64,000 nt of DNA from Flavobacterium chryseum (GTDB taxonomy: Bacteria > Bacteroidota > Bacteroidia > Flavobacteriales > Flavobacteriaceae). A program made the position numbers and the translations under genes. Under the pieces are notes generated by a model. It was not told where the DNA came from. It was given only the letters and a program-made list of their open reading frames with translations, and made no database searches. The stretch is from contig NZ_SNWW01000004.1 of the NCBI RefSeq assembly GCF_004362015.1, positions 186,001 to 250,000 on the forward strand, read 5' to 3'. Every line of letters begins with the position of its first letter. Within the stretch, counting starts at the first letter, position 1. Positions 1 to 9,424 of the stretch are shown piece after piece.

Positions 1-1204
1 ATTTATCATTAAATTTATATGTTCCTGCAAAATTAAAGTTATTCTTGCTTAACAAAGAGTTTGGTAATATATCAGTACTGTTTGTATTAGCATAAGTTAA
101 TCTGTAAGTAGCTTTATCAGTTCCTCCACTTAAAGAGATATTATTTACAGTTGTTGTGCCAGTTTTGAAAAACTCAATAGGTCCATTTTTTGCAGCAACC
201 CATGGAGATTTTTTACCATAGTTCGGTGAACCTGGTATAAATGAGTCATATGTCCAAACATCTTCACCTGTATATTTAGGTCCATAAGAGGCATCTTCAC
301 CAAATGCGGGTAAGTTCGCACCTTGGTAAGTTGTAAAGCTATCTTCACCATAATATCCTTGACCGTATTCAGTTTGATATTCTGGAAAAGTTTTTTTATC
401 TACGTTAGACATGGTGTATGAAGAAGAAAATTCTACAGCCATTTCATTTTTTGCTTTTCCTTTTTTGGTTGTAATGATGATAGCACCATTTTGAGCTCTA
501 GACCCGTAAAGAGCCGTTGCAGCAGCACCTTTTAATACGTTGATCTCTGCAATGTTATTTGGGTTAATATCTGATGCAGCATTTCCATAATCGTAACCGC
601 CTCTACCACTTTTTTGATCGGCATCATTTACGTTATTATTCAAAATAGGCACACCATCTACTACAAATAAAGCCTGGTTGTCTCCTAAAAGTGATTTGAA
701 ACCTCTAAGAACTACGTTAGTAGATCCACCAAAGTTTGTACCATTAGTTACACTAAGACCAGCAACTTTTCCTGATAAGTTATTTACAAAGTTTCCTGTA
801 GGAACTGTTGATACTTGTTCTGCTGATACTGATTGAGCAGAATAACCAAGAGATTTTTTCTCTCTTTTAATACCTAAAGCTGTTGTTACTACAACACCTT
901 CAAGTTCTTGTGCATCTCCTGCCAATTTTACATTGATAGAAGATGAACTTGCAGCTATTTCTTGGGTTTTCATCCCAATGTAGCTAAATACCAAAATTTG
1001 GCTTGTTGATGCTTTGATAGAGAATTTACCATCAAAATCAGATTGTGTTCCAGATTTTGTTCCTTTTACTAATACACTTACACCTGGTAAAGGCATACCT
1101 GCATTGTCAGTAACAATTCCTGAAACAGCTCTTTCTTGCGCAAAAGTTAGTTGCGCCACTAGTACTAATAAAAGCACTAAGAATCCATTGAACTTTAGTT
1201 TCAT
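1..1204 (-). CDS. SusC/RagA-family TonB-dependent outer-membrane transporter, N-terminal part (cut by window edge)
   Basis: The reading frame runs open from an ATG at 1204 to the left edge, giving about 401 residues. It starts with a signal peptide (about residues 1-22, ending LTFA before QE). A CarboxypepD_reg-like beta-sandwich with VSGIVTDNAGMPLPGVSV follows at about 27-105, then a TonB plug domain containing VLRGFKSLLGDN, ALFVVDGVPI and LKGAAATALYGSRAQNGAI. These are hallmarks of SusC/RagA transporters, which import large ligands such as glycans or peptides with a SusD lipoprotein lid. The barrel and any susD gene would lie beyond the edge, so the substrate cannot be predicted. No clear TAnnTTTG promoter is seen in the 84 bases upstream. 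Confidence 0.93.
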   Translation of the reverse strand, partial: MKLKFNGFLVLLLVLVAQLTFAQERAVSGIVTDNAGMPLPGVSVLVKGTKSGTQSDFDGKFSIKASTSQILVFSYIGMKTQEIAASSSSINVKLAGDAQELEGVVVTTALGIKREKKSLGYSAQSVSAEQVSTVPTGNFVNNLSGKVAGLSVTNGTNFGGSTNVVLRGFKSLLGDNQALFVVDGVPILNNNVNDADQKSGRGGYDYGNAASDINPNNIAEINVLKGAAATALYGSRAQNGAIIITTKKGKAKNEMAVEFSSSYTMSNVDKKTFPEYQTEYGQGYYGEDSFTTYQGANLPAFGEDASYGPKYTGEDVWTYDSFIPGSPNYGKKSPWVAAKNGPIEFFKTGTTTVNNISLSGGTDKATYRLTYANTNSTDILPNSLLSKNNFNFAGTYKFNDK

Positions 1205-1288
1205 TTTTAAATATTTTGAATTAGTATCGCAAAACTCTTAATAATTTGTTAACTATCCTAATAAATAAAAATCTTTTTTTGGTAAATA

Positions 1289-3007
1289 CTAAAATTTAAC
1301 ATTATAACATATGTTTATGATAGTGTTATATAATTGTAACTCGTTAATTTTTTCTCCACCATTTGTTAGTGTAATTTTTAATAAGCCATTTGTAGTCTGA
1401 ATCCCAGTCCCAATCCCAATTCCTGTTAATTTTTTAATTCTATTTTGGTTTAGATTGCTTGTTAAGTCTTGATATAAGCCGTAATCTACAATAGAATTAA
1501 CATATAAGCTTTTTGCGACAAGATATCTGTATTCTGTAAGAATTAGAGAGCTTAAATTTGCTTGTAAACTATTTTCTAAAAACCCCCGAATTGAATTCAT
1601 TCCCCCAAATCTAAATAATTCGTTAGAAATATAGTTTTTACTGTTAAGATAAAAATTTTGTGAATTTATGTTAATGAAATTCTTGTTATTTAGCTTAAAG
1701 TTATAGGATAAATTTATATTGGTGTAAAATTGTTTGCTAGATTCTGCTGTTTCAGGGTGGTTGCTGGTATTTCTTTTTCCGTATCCGAATACAAAGTTTA
1801 ATGATGCTTTTTTTGGAAATAGATTTTCAGTATTGTCGTTTTTTTTATATTCAAAAGAAGAAGTGAGGTAGGAGTTTTTAAAATCACTAATTGTTGAACT
1901 ATTTGTATTTTGAATATCGCTTGATTCCGTAGATTGATACCCCAGATAAATTCGAGAATTGTAATTAACAAAATACCCCAAGTCTATTGCAGTTTTAGTA
2001 TTCTGAAAAGTGCTGTCTTGTTTGAATATATTTAATTGAGCCTTTATTCCGAGTGGTGAATTAAAGATATATGGAATTTCTAATTTTGTATTAAAAGTTT
2101 TTTGTTGATTTCCGTCACTTTTCCAATACAAAGAAAATTGCTCTCCGGCATGAAGAGTGTTTTGCAATGTTACATCGAGATATCCGTTAAGAATTAATTT
2201 TTTATCTTCATCATTAGAAAATCCAATATAACCATCAAATGTGTTTGCTTTTCTTTTTTGAATATATGCATAAATTTTGGTTGAATCTTTTGTGAATAAT
2301 ATTTCAGGGTATTTTGTTTGACTTATGAATTCAAAATTATTTATTTCATTGTAAAATTCTTTAACTGTTTCTTGGTTAAAAGTTTTGTTAATGTATTTTT
2401 TATTGAGTTGTTTTAAATGTCCTTTGGGAAAAACATTTTTATTATTGTTGTCTGTATAATTTAGAATAATGGAATTAAGATTCCTTTTTTTTTCAGATTT
2501 AAAATTTAAGTCGGCATATATTATCAAATTCTTTCTTCGAATATTTTCCAGTTTTATTTTGGTAAGTGCATAACCCTCATTTTCTGCATTATTTATTTTT
2601 TCATTAAGGTAGTTTTCTAATTGATTATAGGGTATTATTATGGTGTCTTTTTTTGTTTTTTCTACTTCAGAAAAAAGATTATTTATACCTATATATATAT
2701 GTATCTCTTTTATTGGCTTTTTTAGTTCTATGATTGAAGTATATGTGCTGTCATTTATTCTGTTGGTTTCTAGTGTTTTATTGTCTAAATAACCTTTTTT
2801 AGAAAGTTTTTCTGATGTAATTTTGAGCTCGTCAAAAAGTGATTTAATATTCGAATGTTTCGAAGAATAGTTTAAGGAATCTATAATTTGATTTTCAATT
2901 TTGTTTGTTCCGCTTATTTTTAAATGAAAATTTTGAGTATAACCAGGAATACTTATGAAAATAAAATAAAATATGTATAATAGCGGTTTCAAGGGCAATT
3001 GTTTCAT
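1289..3007 (-). CDS. Omp85-superfamily outer-membrane protein (BamA/TamA-like)
   Basis: This 572-residue protein has a signal peptide (about 1-24, hydrophobic LLYIFYFIFISIPGYT). An N-terminal part of roughly 260 residues looks like periplasmic POTRA-type modules, and a C-terminal beta-barrel region follows. Near the C-terminus FRFGGMNSIRGF matches the conserved RGF motif of Omp85/surface-antigen barrels, with alternating aromatic strands after it. It is shorter than BamA (usually about 800 residues), so it is probably a TamA-like or lineage-specific Omp85 protein rather than the essential BamA. It is divergent from rpsL and upstream of, but probably not co-transcribed with, the SusC gene. Exact role unknown. 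Confidence 0.8.
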   Translation of the reverse strand: MKQLPLKPLLYIFYFIFISIPGYTQNFHLKISGTNKIENQIIDSLNYSSKHSNIKSLFDELKITSEKLSKKGYLDNKTLETNRINDSTYTSIIELKKPIKEIHIYIGINNLFSEVEKTKKDTIIIPYNQLENYLNEKINNAENEGYALTKIKLENIRRKNLIIYADLNFKSEKKRNLNSIILNYTDNNNKNVFPKGHLKQLNKKYINKTFNQETVKEFYNEINNFEFISQTKYPEILFTKDSTKIYAYIQKRKANTFDGYIGFSNDEDKKLILNGYLDVTLQNTLHAGEQFSLYWKSDGNQQKTFNTKLEIPYIFNSPLGIKAQLNIFKQDSTFQNTKTAIDLGYFVNYNSRIYLGYQSTESSDIQNTNSSTISDFKNSYLTSSFEYKKNDNTENLFPKKASLNFVFGYGKRNTSNHPETAESSKQFYTNINLSYNFKLNNKNFININSQNFYLNSKNYISNELFRFGGMNSIRGFLENSLQANLSSLILTEYRYLVAKSLYVNSIVDYGLYQDLTSNLNQNRIKKLTGIGIGTGIQTTNGLLKITLTNGGEKINELQLYNTIINICYNVKF

Positions 3008-3091
3008 TTATTAAAAGTATTGCAAATATCTATTGTTTGTTTGTAAAATCATAAGGTTAAATAATGTTATTGAAAATTAATGGATTAACGT

Positions 3092-3121
3092 TTGTATAGT
3101 GAAAAATATTTTATACATTTG
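3092..3121 (+). promoter_or_regulatory. Promoter of rpsL (str operon)
   Basis: TTG at 3092-3094 and TACATTTG at 3114-3121 are separated by 19 bases, a full match to the Bacteroidota sigma-ABfrA consensus (TTG / TAnnTTTG). It lies 55 bases before the rpsL ATG. A 5-bp hairpin (CCCGT 3126-3130 with GCGGG 3136-3140, AAAAA loop) falls at the predicted transcript 5' end. Confidence 0.8.
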
Positions 3122-3175
3122 CAACCCCGTAAAAAGCGGGAATTTAATATACATAATAAATTTTTAGTATTAATT

Positions 3176-3559
3176 ATGCCAACAATTCAACAATTAGTAA
3201 GAACAGGAAGAACTCAGATCACTAAGAAGAGTAAATCGGTTGCTTTAGATTCTTGTCCTCAAAGAAGAGGGGTTTGTACGCGTGTTTACACTACTACACC
3301 AAAAAAACCAAACTCTGCAATGCGTAAAGTTGCGCGTGTACGTTTGACAAATGGTAATGAGGTGAATGCTTACATCCCTGGAGAAGGACACAATCTACAA
3401 GAGCACTCGATAGTATTAGTGCGAGGTGGAAGGGTAAAAGATTTACCAGGTGTTAGATATCATATCGTTCGTGGAGCGCTTGACACGTCAGGAGTTGCAG
3501 GAAGAACGCAAAGAAGATCTAAGTACGGTGCTAAACGCCCAAAAGAAGCAAAAAAGTAA
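3176..3559 (+). CDS. rpsL: 30S ribosomal protein uS12
   Basis: This 127-residue protein of the decoding centre is recognised from [12 protein letters not shown], the [20 protein letters not shown] stretch and the C-terminal [15 protein letters not shown]. The start is placed at the ATG at 3176 because a longer in-frame extension begins inside the promoter (3092) and has no homology. The lysines at which streptomycin-resistance substitutions usually arise (in TPKKPNS and in RVKDLPG) are wild type. It is the first gene of the str-type operon and is separated from rpsG by an unusual 119-base gap. Confidence 0.97.
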
Positions 3560-3567
3560 TTTAAAAC

Positions 3568-3662
3568 GTTAAGAGTTGAAGGTTAGGAGTTAAGGGTTGG
3601 AAATTGATAACGAAAGTTGTGAATCTATAACACATAACATTTAACGGATAACCTATAACTTT
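3568..3662 (+). repeat. Phased heptad inverted repeat (GTTAnnn / TAACnnn) between rpsL and rpsG
   Basis: Five GTT(A/G) heptads begin at 3568, 3575, 3582, 3589 and 3596. Five TAAC heptads begin at 3628, 3635, 3642, 3649 and 3656, again with exact 7-base phase. The two arms are complementary at the conserved positions of each unit and could form a long imperfect hairpin around a spacer of about 30 bases. It may be a lineage-specific intergenic repeat or an RNA element of the operon; the sequence alone does not decide. Confidence 0.7.
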
Positions 3663-3678
3663 TTATTAAAAAAAAGAC

Positions 3679-4155
3679 ATGAGAAAAAGAGCGGCAAAGA
3701 AAAGACCACTTTTACCAGATCCGAGGTTTAACGACCAATTGGTAACACGTTTTGTGAACAACTTAATGTGGGATGGTAAGAAATCTACAGCTTTCAAAGT
3801 ATTTTATGATGCAATTGACATCATTGAGTCTAAAAAGCAAGATTCAGAAAAATCTTCATTAGAAATTTGGAAAGATGCTTTAACAAACGTTATGCCTCAC
3901 GTAGAAGTACGTAGTCGTAGAGTTGGTGGAGCTACATTTCAAATTCCAATGCAAATTAGACCAGACAGAAAAATTTCTATGGCAATGAAGTGGTTAATAC
4001 TTTATTCTAGAAGAAGAAATGAAAAATCTATGGCACAACGTTTAGCGTCAGAATGTTTAGCTGCTGCTAAAGAAGAAGGTGCTGCAGTTAAGAAAAGAAT
4101 GGATACTCACAAGATGGCAGAAGCTAATAAAGCTTTCTCTCACTTTAGATTTTAA
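3679..4155 (+). CDS. rpsG: 30S ribosomal protein uS7
   Basis: This 158-residue protein nucleates assembly of the 30S head by binding 16S rRNA. Recognisable family sequences are MRKRAAKKRPLLPDPRFND at the start, NLMWDGKKS, VEVRSRRVGGATFQIP and the C-terminal MAEANKAFSHFRF. Length is normal. It lies 10 bases before fusA. In E. coli S7 represses translation by binding the S12-S7 intercistronic region; here that region carries the heptad inverted repeat, so a parallel is possible but unproven. Confidence 0.97.
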   Translation: MRKRAAKKRPLLPDPRFNDQLVTRFVNNLMWDGKKSTAFKVFYDAIDIIESKKQDSEKSSLEIWKDALTNVMPHVEVRSRRVGGATFQIPMQIRPDRKISMAMKWLILYSRRRNEKSMAQRLASECLAAAKEEGAAVKKRMDTHKMAEANKAFSHFRF

Positions 4156-4165
4156 TTCGTAAGAA

Positions 4166-6322
4166 ATGGCTAGAGATTTAAAATATACAAGAAATATCGG
4201 AATTGCTGCTCACATTGATGCTGGTAAAACAACAACAACTGAGCGTATCCTTTTTTATACTGGAAAGTCACACAAAATTGGTGAAGTACACGATGGTGCT
4301 GCAACAATGGACTGGATGGCTCAAGAGCAAGAAAGAGGTATTACAATTACTTCGGCTGCAACTACTTGTGAGTGGAATTTTCCAACTGAGCAAGGTAAAA
4401 TTTTGCCTGAATCTTTGCCATACCACTTTAATATTATTGATACTCCTGGACACGTTGACTTTACTGTAGAGGTAAACCGTTCTTTACGTGTACTTGATGG
4501 TTTAGTTTTCTTATTTAGTGCTGTTGATGGTGTTGAGCCTCAATCAGAAACTAACTGGAGACTTGCAGATCAGTATAGAGTTCCACGTATGGGATTCGTA
4601 AACAAAATGGACCGTCAAGGATCTAACTTTTTGGCAGTTTGTCAACAAGTTCGTGATATGTTAAAATCTAATGCTGTTGCGATCACTTTGCCAATTGGTG
4701 AAGAAAATGATTTCAAAGGTGTTGTAGATTTAGTAAAAAACCAAGCTATCATCTGGCATGATGCAACTCAAGGGGCAACTTTTGATATTGTGCCAATTCC
4801 AGAGGATATGTTAGCTGAAGTTAAAGAATACAGATCTATTCTTATTGAAGCAGTTGCTGATTACGATGAAAATCTTTTAGAGAAATTCATGGAAGATGAA
4901 AACTCTATTACAGAGGAAGAAATCAACAAAGCTTTAAGAGCTGCTACTATGGATATGGCTATCATCCCGATGATTGCTGGTTCTTCTTTCAAAAACAAAG
5001 GAGTTCAATTCATGTTAGATGCAGTTTGTAAATATTTGCCTTCTCCAATGGATAAGGAAGGTATCGAAGGAATTCATCCTGATGATGCTGAATTATTAGA
5101 AGAAGATCAAACTAAAATCTTGCGTAAGCCAGACGTAAAAGAGCCTTTCGCTGCTTTAGCATTTAAAATTGCTACTGACCCATTCGTAGGTCGTCTAGCT
5201 TTCTTCCGTGCTTACTCTGGACGTTTAGATGCTGGTTCTTATGTTTTGAACACGCGTTCAGGAAATAAAGAAAGAATTTCTCGTATCTACCAAATGCATG
5301 CAAACAAACAAAATCCAATCGAATATATTGAGGCTGGAGATATTGGAGCTGCTGTTGGATTTAAAGATATCAAAACTGGAGATACATTGTGTGATGAAAA
5401 ACACCCAATTATTCTTGAGTCTATGAAATTCCCTGCGCCGGTAATTGGTATTGCAATTGAACCTAAAACAAAAGCTGACGTTGATAAGATGGGTATGGCT
5501 TTGGCTAAGTTAGCTGAAGAAGATCCAACATTTACTGTTAGAACAGATGAGGCTTCAGGGCAAACTATTATCTCAGGTATGGGTGAGCTTCACTTAGATA
5601 TCTTAGTAGATCGTATGAAACGTGAATTTAAAGTTGAAGTAAACCAAGGTGAGCCTCAAGTTGAATATAAAGAAGCGTTTACAAGAACTGCTACACATAG
5701 AGAAACTTATAAGAAACAATCAGGAGGTCGTGGTAAATTCGGTGATATCGTATTTACACTTGAGCCAGCTGACGAAGTTGACGGTAAAGTTCCTGTAGGA
5801 TTACAGTTTATTAATGCGGTTAAAGGTGGTAACGTTCCTAAGGAATACATTCCATCTGTAGAAAAAGGTTTCCGTGAAGCTATGAAAACTGGTCCTTTGG
5901 CTGGTTATCAAGTGGATAGTTTAAAAGTAACTTTGACAGATGGATCTTTCCACCCTGTCGATTCTGATGCACTTTCTTTTGAATTAGCAGCTAGAATGGG
6001 TTATAGAGAAGTAGCTAAAGCTGCTGGAGCAATTATTCTTGAGCCAATCATGAAAATGGAAGTTATTACACCAGAAGAAAACATGGGAGATATCGTAGGT
6101 GATATTAACCGTCGTAGAGGTCAGGTGAATGACATGGGTGACAGAAATGGTGCTAAAACTATTAAAGCTGATGTGCCTTTATCAGAAATGTTTGGATATG
6201 TAACAACATTAAGAACATTATCTTCTGGTAGAGCTACTTCAACAATGGAGTTTTCACATTATGCAGAAACACCTTCTAATATTTCAGAAGCTGTAATTAA
6301 AAAAGCAAAAGGTAACGCTTAA
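4166..6322 (+). CDS. fusA: Translation elongation factor G
   Basis: This 718-residue translocase GTPase moves tRNA and mRNA through the ribosome. The G domain shows the P-loop AHIDAGKTT (residues 15-23), DTPGHVDF (92-99) and NKMD (146-149), followed by domains II to V with the [10 protein letters not shown] motif and the [18 protein letters not shown] stretch near the end. Length and domain order are those of canonical EF-G rather than the tetracycline-protection paralogues. It is flanked by rpsG (10 bases) and rpsJ (11 bases). The tuf gene that usually follows fusA is not present. Confidence 0.97.
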   Translation: MARDLKYTRNIGIAAHIDAGKTTTTERILFYTGKSHKIGEVHDGAATMDWMAQEQERGITITSAATTCEWNFPTEQGKILPESLPYHFNIIDTPGHVDFTVEVNRSLRVLDGLVFLFSAVDGVEPQSETNWRLADQYRVPRMGFVNKMDRQGSNFLAVCQQVRDMLKSNAVAITLPIGEENDFKGVVDLVKNQAIIWHDATQGATFDIVPIPEDMLAEVKEYRSILIEAVADYDENLLEKFMEDENSITEEEINKALRAATMDMAIIPMIAGSSFKNKGVQFMLDAVCKYLPSPMDKEGIEGIHPDDAELLEEDQTKILRKPDVKEPFAALAFKIATDPFVGRLAFFRAYSGRLDAGSYVLNTRSGNKERISRIYQMHANKQNPIEYIEAGDIGAAVGFKDIKTGDTLCDEKHPIILESMKFPAPVIGIAIEPKTKADVDKMGMALAKLAEEDPTFTVRTDEASGQTIISGMGELHLDILVDRMKREFKVEVNQGEPQVEYKEAFTRTATHRETYKKQSGGRGKFGDIVFTLEPADEVDGKVPVGLQFINAVKGGNVPKEYIPSVEKGFREAMKTGPLAGYQVDSLKVTLTDGSFHPVDSDALSFELAARMGYREVAKAAGAIILEPIMKMEVITPEENMGDIVGDINRRRGQVNDMGDRNGAKTIKADVPLSEMFGYVTTLRTLSSGRATSTMEFSHYAETPSNISEAVIKKAKGNA

Positions 6323-6333
6323 TTCTTAAGAAA

Positions 6334-6639
6334 ATGAGTCAAAAAATCAGAATAAAACTAAAATCTTACGATCACATGTTGGTAGACAAGTCTGCTGAAA
6401 AGATCGTAAAAACAGTAAAAACTACTGGAGCAGTTGTAACAGGTCCAATTCCGTTACCAACTCACAAAAAACTTTTCACTGTATTACGTTCTCCGCACGT
6501 TAATAAAAAAGCGAGAGAGCAATTTGAAGTAATGTCATACAAGAGATTGATTGATATTTATTCATCTTCATCTAAAACTATTGATGCTTTAATGAAGCTT
6601 GAATTGCCAAGTGGAGTAGAAGTAGAAATAAAAGTATAA
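6334..6639 (+). CDS. rpsJ: 30S ribosomal protein uS10
   Basis: This 101-residue protein of the 30S head also partners NusB/NusG in antitermination in other bacteria. Diagnostic sequences are [42 protein letters not shown] and KRLIDIY. It starts 11 bases after fusA and is followed by a strong intrinsic terminator. It is therefore the last gene of the str unit here and not the first gene of the S10 unit as in E. coli. Confidence 0.97.
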
Positions 6640-6658
6640 TTATTTTTATATTTTATAT

Positions 6659-6692
6659 AAAAAAGCGAAACAGAAATGTTTCGCTTTTTTTG
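6659..6692 (+). terminator. Intrinsic terminator after rpsJ
   Basis: A perfect 8-bp stem, GCGAAACA (6665-6672) with TGTTTCGC (6677-6684), has a GAAA tetraloop. It is preceded by an A-run and followed by seven T (6685-6691). This separates the rpsL-rpsG-fusA-rpsJ unit from the rplC unit. Confidence 0.9.
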
Positions 6693-6939
6693 TTTAGCAG
6701 ATTTTTTTTGAGGTGATAATTTTAGATGGTGTTTCTGTAAATTAATAATTGTTTATTAGCAAAATCTCTTTTGTTTAGGGTGATGCCGATGTTTTTCTTG
6801 TGGATGATTATGTAAATGTTAAGAATAATGTTCTCCTAAGTTAAAGTCTGGAATTTGGTTTTTCAAATAAATAAAGTTTTAGTGCCGGCAGGTTTGATTG
6901 TTTGATTTTGATTATGAGCGATTTAATTTTTATAACTGT
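6693..6939. other. Intergenic stretch without a recognisable gene
   Basis: The gap between rpsJ and rplC is 400 bases. Apart from the terminator at its left end and the promoter and leader at its right end, these AT-rich bases show no convincing coding frame, repeat or structured element. Confidence 0.6.
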
Positions 6940-6970
6940 TTGGTATATTCGATTTTAATCTCTACTTTTG
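6940..6970 (+). promoter_or_regulatory. Promoter of the rplC (S10-spc) unit
   Basis: TTG at 6940-6942 and TACTTTTG at 6963-6970 are 20 bases apart, a full consensus match. The predicted start of transcription is at about 6974-6977, leaving a leader of about 65 bases before rplC. Confidence 0.8.
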
Positions 6971-6973
6971 CAC

Positions 6974-7013
6974 TCCCTGTTTGGAAATTTTTGTTATTTT
7001 CAAATTGAAGGGA
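6974..7013 (+). promoter_or_regulatory. 5'-leader hairpin of rplC mRNA
   Basis: TCCCT (6974-6978) pairs with AGGGA (7009-7013). Above an asymmetric internal loop, TTTGGAAAT (6980-6988) pairs with ATTTTCAAA (6996-7004) through one G-T pair, closed by a TTTTGTT loop. It sits at the predicted extreme 5' end of the transcript. In E. coli the S10 leader is the target of L4 autoregulation and rplD is the second gene here, so a control element is plausible. This is inference from structure and position only. Confidence 0.5.
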
Positions 7014-7039
7014 ATTTTAGTAATTAATAATTAATATTT

Positions 7040-7657
7040 ATGTCTGGGTTAATTGGTAAAAAAATCGGCATGACTAGCATTTTTGATGAAAACGGGAAAA
7101 ATATTCCTTGTACAGTAATCGAAGCTGGACCATGCGTTGTTACCCAAGTCAGAACCAAAGGTGTTGACGGGTACGAAGCGTTGCAACTTGGTTTCGATGA
7201 CAAAAACGAGAAACATTCCACTAAAGCGGCTTTAGGTCACTTTAAAAAAGCTGGAACTGTTGCTAAGAAAAAAGTCGTTGAATTTCAAGATTTTGCAACT
7301 GAACAAAAATTAGGAGATCTTATTGATGTTTCTATTTTTGCTGAAGGAGAATTTGTAGATGTACAAGGTGTATCTAAAGGTAAAGGTTTTCAAGGGGTTG
7401 TTAAACGTCACGGATTTGGTGGTGTTGGACAAGCAACTCACGGTCAACACAACCGTTTAAGAGCGCCAGGTTCTGTAGGAGCTTCTTCTTATCCATCTAG
7501 AGTATTCAAAGGAATGCGTATGGCTGGAAGAATGGGAGGAGACAATGTAAAAGTTCAAAACCTTAGAGTTTTAAAAGTAGTTGCTGAAAAGAACCTACTT
7601 GTTATTAAAGGATGCGTTCCTGGACATAAAAACTCTTATGTAATCATTCAGAAGTAA
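7040..7657 (+). CDS. rplC: 50S ribosomal protein uL3
   Basis: This 205-residue protein of the peptidyl-transferase region is recognised from [19 protein letters not shown], the [16 protein letters not shown] stretch and [33 protein letters not shown] (the site of Gln methylation in enterobacteria). It is the first gene of the S10-spc-alpha unit. Its TAA overlaps the ATG of rplD by one base (TAATG), which implies translational coupling. Confidence 0.97.
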   Translation: MSGLIGKKIGMTSIFDENGKNIPCTVIEAGPCVVTQVRTKGVDGYEALQLGFDDKNEKHSTKAALGHFKKAGTVAKKKVVEFQDFATEQKLGDLIDVSIFAEGEFVDVQGVSKGKGFQGVVKRHGFGGVGQATHGQHNRLRAPGSVGASSYPSRVFKGMRMAGRMGGDNVKVQNLRVLKVVAEKNLLVIKGCVPGHKNSYVIIQK

Positions 7658-8286
7658 TGGAAGTAAAAGTATTAGATTTCAACGGAAAAGATACTGGAAG
7701 AAAAGTTCAACTTTCTGATTCAGTATTCGCAATTGAACCAAACAATCACGCTGTATACCTTGATGTAAAGCAATATCTTGCTAATCAAAGACAAGGAACT
7801 CACAAAGCTAAAGAAAGAGCTGAAGTGACAGGAAGTACACGTAAGATTAAAAAACAAAAAGGAACAGGTACTGCTCGTGCGGGAAGTATCAAGAATCCAT
7901 TGTTTAAAGGTGGTGGAACAATTTTCGGACCAAGACCAAGAAGTTATTCATTTAAATTGAATAAAAGCTTGAAAAGATTGGCTAGAAAATCAGCTTTCTC
8001 AATTAAAGCAAAAGAGTCGAATATCATCGTTCTTGAAGACTTTAATTTTGAAGCGCCAAACACTAAAAATTTCATTAACGTTTTGAAAGCTTTAGGGTTA
8101 GAAAATAAAAAATCTCTATTTGTGTTGGGAGAGTCAAATAAAAATGTATATTTGTCGTCACGCAATTTAAAGGCTTCTAATGTCGTAACTAGCTCAGAAT
8201 TAAGCACTTACGCTATTTTAAACACTAATAATTTAGTGCTTTTAGAAGGTTCTTTGGAGTTAATCGAAGAAAATTTAAGCAAATAA
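7657..8286 (+). CDS. rplD: 50S ribosomal protein uL4
   Basis: This 209-residue protein lines the exit tunnel. The extended tunnel loop is visible as [18 protein letters not shown] followed by [19 protein letters not shown]. In E. coli L4 also represses its own operon by binding the S10 leader. It begins on the last base of rplC and ends 7 bases before rplW, within an unbroken series of tightly packed genes. Confidence 0.97.
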   Translation: MEVKVLDFNGKDTGRKVQLSDSVFAIEPNNHAVYLDVKQYLANQRQGTHKAKERAEVTGSTRKIKKQKGTGTARAGSIKNPLFKGGGTIFGPRPRSYSFKLNKSLKRLARKSAFSIKAKESNIIVLEDFNFEAPNTKNFINVLKALGLENKKSLFVLGESNKNVYLSSRNLKASNVVTSSELSTYAILNTNNLVLLEGSLELIEENLSK

Positions 8287-8293
8287 TAGGAGT

Positions 8294-8584
8294 ATGAGTA
8301 TCATAATTAGACCTATAGTAACAGAAAAAGTAACCAAAGAAAGTGAAGTTTTAAACCGCTTCGGATTCGTTGTTGACAAAAAAGCAAACAAAGTTCAAAT
8401 TAAGAAAGCTATCGAAGCTGCTTATGGAGTAACTATCGTTTCAGTTAATACGATGAACGTAAGACCGGACAGAACTACAAAATACACTAAAAGTGGTTTA
8501 ATCAGTGGAAAGACAAACGCAATTAAAAAAGCGATTGTTCAAGTACAAGAAGGAGAAACAATTGATTTTTACAACAATATCTAA
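8294..8584 (+). CDS. rplW: 50S ribosomal protein uL23
   Basis: This 96-residue protein sits near the tunnel exit and in other bacteria docks trigger factor and SRP. The family signature is IIRPIVTEKVTKESE, then FVVDKKANKVQIKKAIEAAYGVTIVSVNTMN. Length is normal. A GGAG motif lies only one base from the ATG, too close to act as a Shine-Dalgarno site, so it probably means nothing. Confidence 0.96.
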   Translation: MSIIIRPIVTEKVTKESEVLNRFGFVVDKKANKVQIKKAIEAAYGVTIVSVNTMNVRPDRTTKYTKSGLISGKTNAIKKAIVQVQEGETIDFYNNI

Positions 8585-8593
8585 GATAGAAAA

Positions 8594-9418
8594 ATGTCAG
8601 TAAGAAAATTAAAACCTATTACCCCAGGTCAGCGATTTAGAGTTGTGAATGGTTATGACGCCATTACAACTGATAAGCCGGAACGCTCTTTGATAGCGCC
8701 GATAAAAAACTCTGGAGGTAGAAATAGTCAAGGAAAGATGACCATGCGTTATACGGGTGGTGGTCACAAGCAGAGATATCGTATTATTGATTTCAAACGT
8801 ACAAAAGAAGGAATTCCAGCTACAGTGAAATCAATCGAATACGATCCAAATCGTACTGCATTTATCGCTTTATTAGCTTACGCTGATGGAGAGAAAACTT
8901 ATGTTATTGCTCAAAACGGATTGAAAGTTGGTCAGAAATTAGTTTCTGGTCCGGAATCTCAACCTGAAATTGGTAATACATTGCCTTTAAGCAGAATTCC
9001 TTTAGGAACTGTTATCTCTTGTATTGAGTTACGTCCAGGTCAAGGTGCGGTAATCGCTCGTTCGGCTGGTACATTTGCTCAATTAATGGCAAGAGATGGA
9101 AAATATGCTACAATTAAAATGCCATCTGGTGAAACAAGATTAATCTTGTTAACTTGTTCGGCTACGATTGGAGCTGTTTCTAATTCAGATCACCAATTAG
9201 TTGTATCAGGAAAAGCTGGTAGAACAAGATGGTTAGGAAGAAGACCTAGAACAAGACCTGTTGCAATGAACCCTGTTGATCACCCAATGGGTGGTGGAGA
9301 AGGACGTTCTTCTGGTGGACATCCACGTTCAAGAAATGGAATACCAGCAAAAGGTTATAGAACTCGTTCTAAGAAAAACCCGAGTAACAAGTATATCGTA
9401 GAACGTAGAAAGAAATAA
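8594..9418 (+). CDS. rplB: 50S ribosomal protein uL2
   Basis: This 274-residue protein helps subunit association and the peptidyl-transferase centre. It shows the family core [20 protein letters not shown], the oligosaccharide-binding-fold middle section and the conserved C-terminal [14 protein letters not shown] sequence (here [20 protein letters not shown]) that includes the essential His. It lies between rplW (9 bases) and rpsS (6 bases). Confidence 0.97.
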   Translation: MSVRKLKPITPGQRFRVVNGYDAITTDKPERSLIAPIKNSGGRNSQGKMTMRYTGGGHKQRYRIIDFKRTKEGIPATVKSIEYDPNRTAFIALLAYADGEKTYVIAQNGLKVGQKLVSGPESQPEIGNTLPLSRIPLGTVISCIELRPGQGAVIARSAGTFAQLMARDGKYATIKMPSGETRLILLTCSATIGAVSNSDHQLVVSGKAGRTRWLGRRPRTRPVAMNPVDHPMGGGEGRSSGGHPRSRNGIPAKGYRTRSKKNPSNKYIVERRKK

Positions 9419-9424
9419 TAAGAT

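Noticed and set aside
1014..1241. Plus-strand open frame opposite the SusC gene start
   Set aside because: It is the reverse shadow of the SusC signal peptide and CarboxypepD_reg region and has no domain of its own.
3092..3175. Longer rpsL start giving 28 extra residues
   Set aside because: The extension begins at the promoter's own TTG and covers the -7 element and leader hairpin; it has no match to uS12.
3568..3662. CRISPR-like array
   Set aside because: Units are only 7 bases, without spacers of uniform length, in two opposite arms, and no cas genes are present.
8285..8293. Shine-Dalgarno-like GGAG before rplW
   Set aside because: It is one base from the ATG, too close to function, and neighbouring genes lack such motifs.
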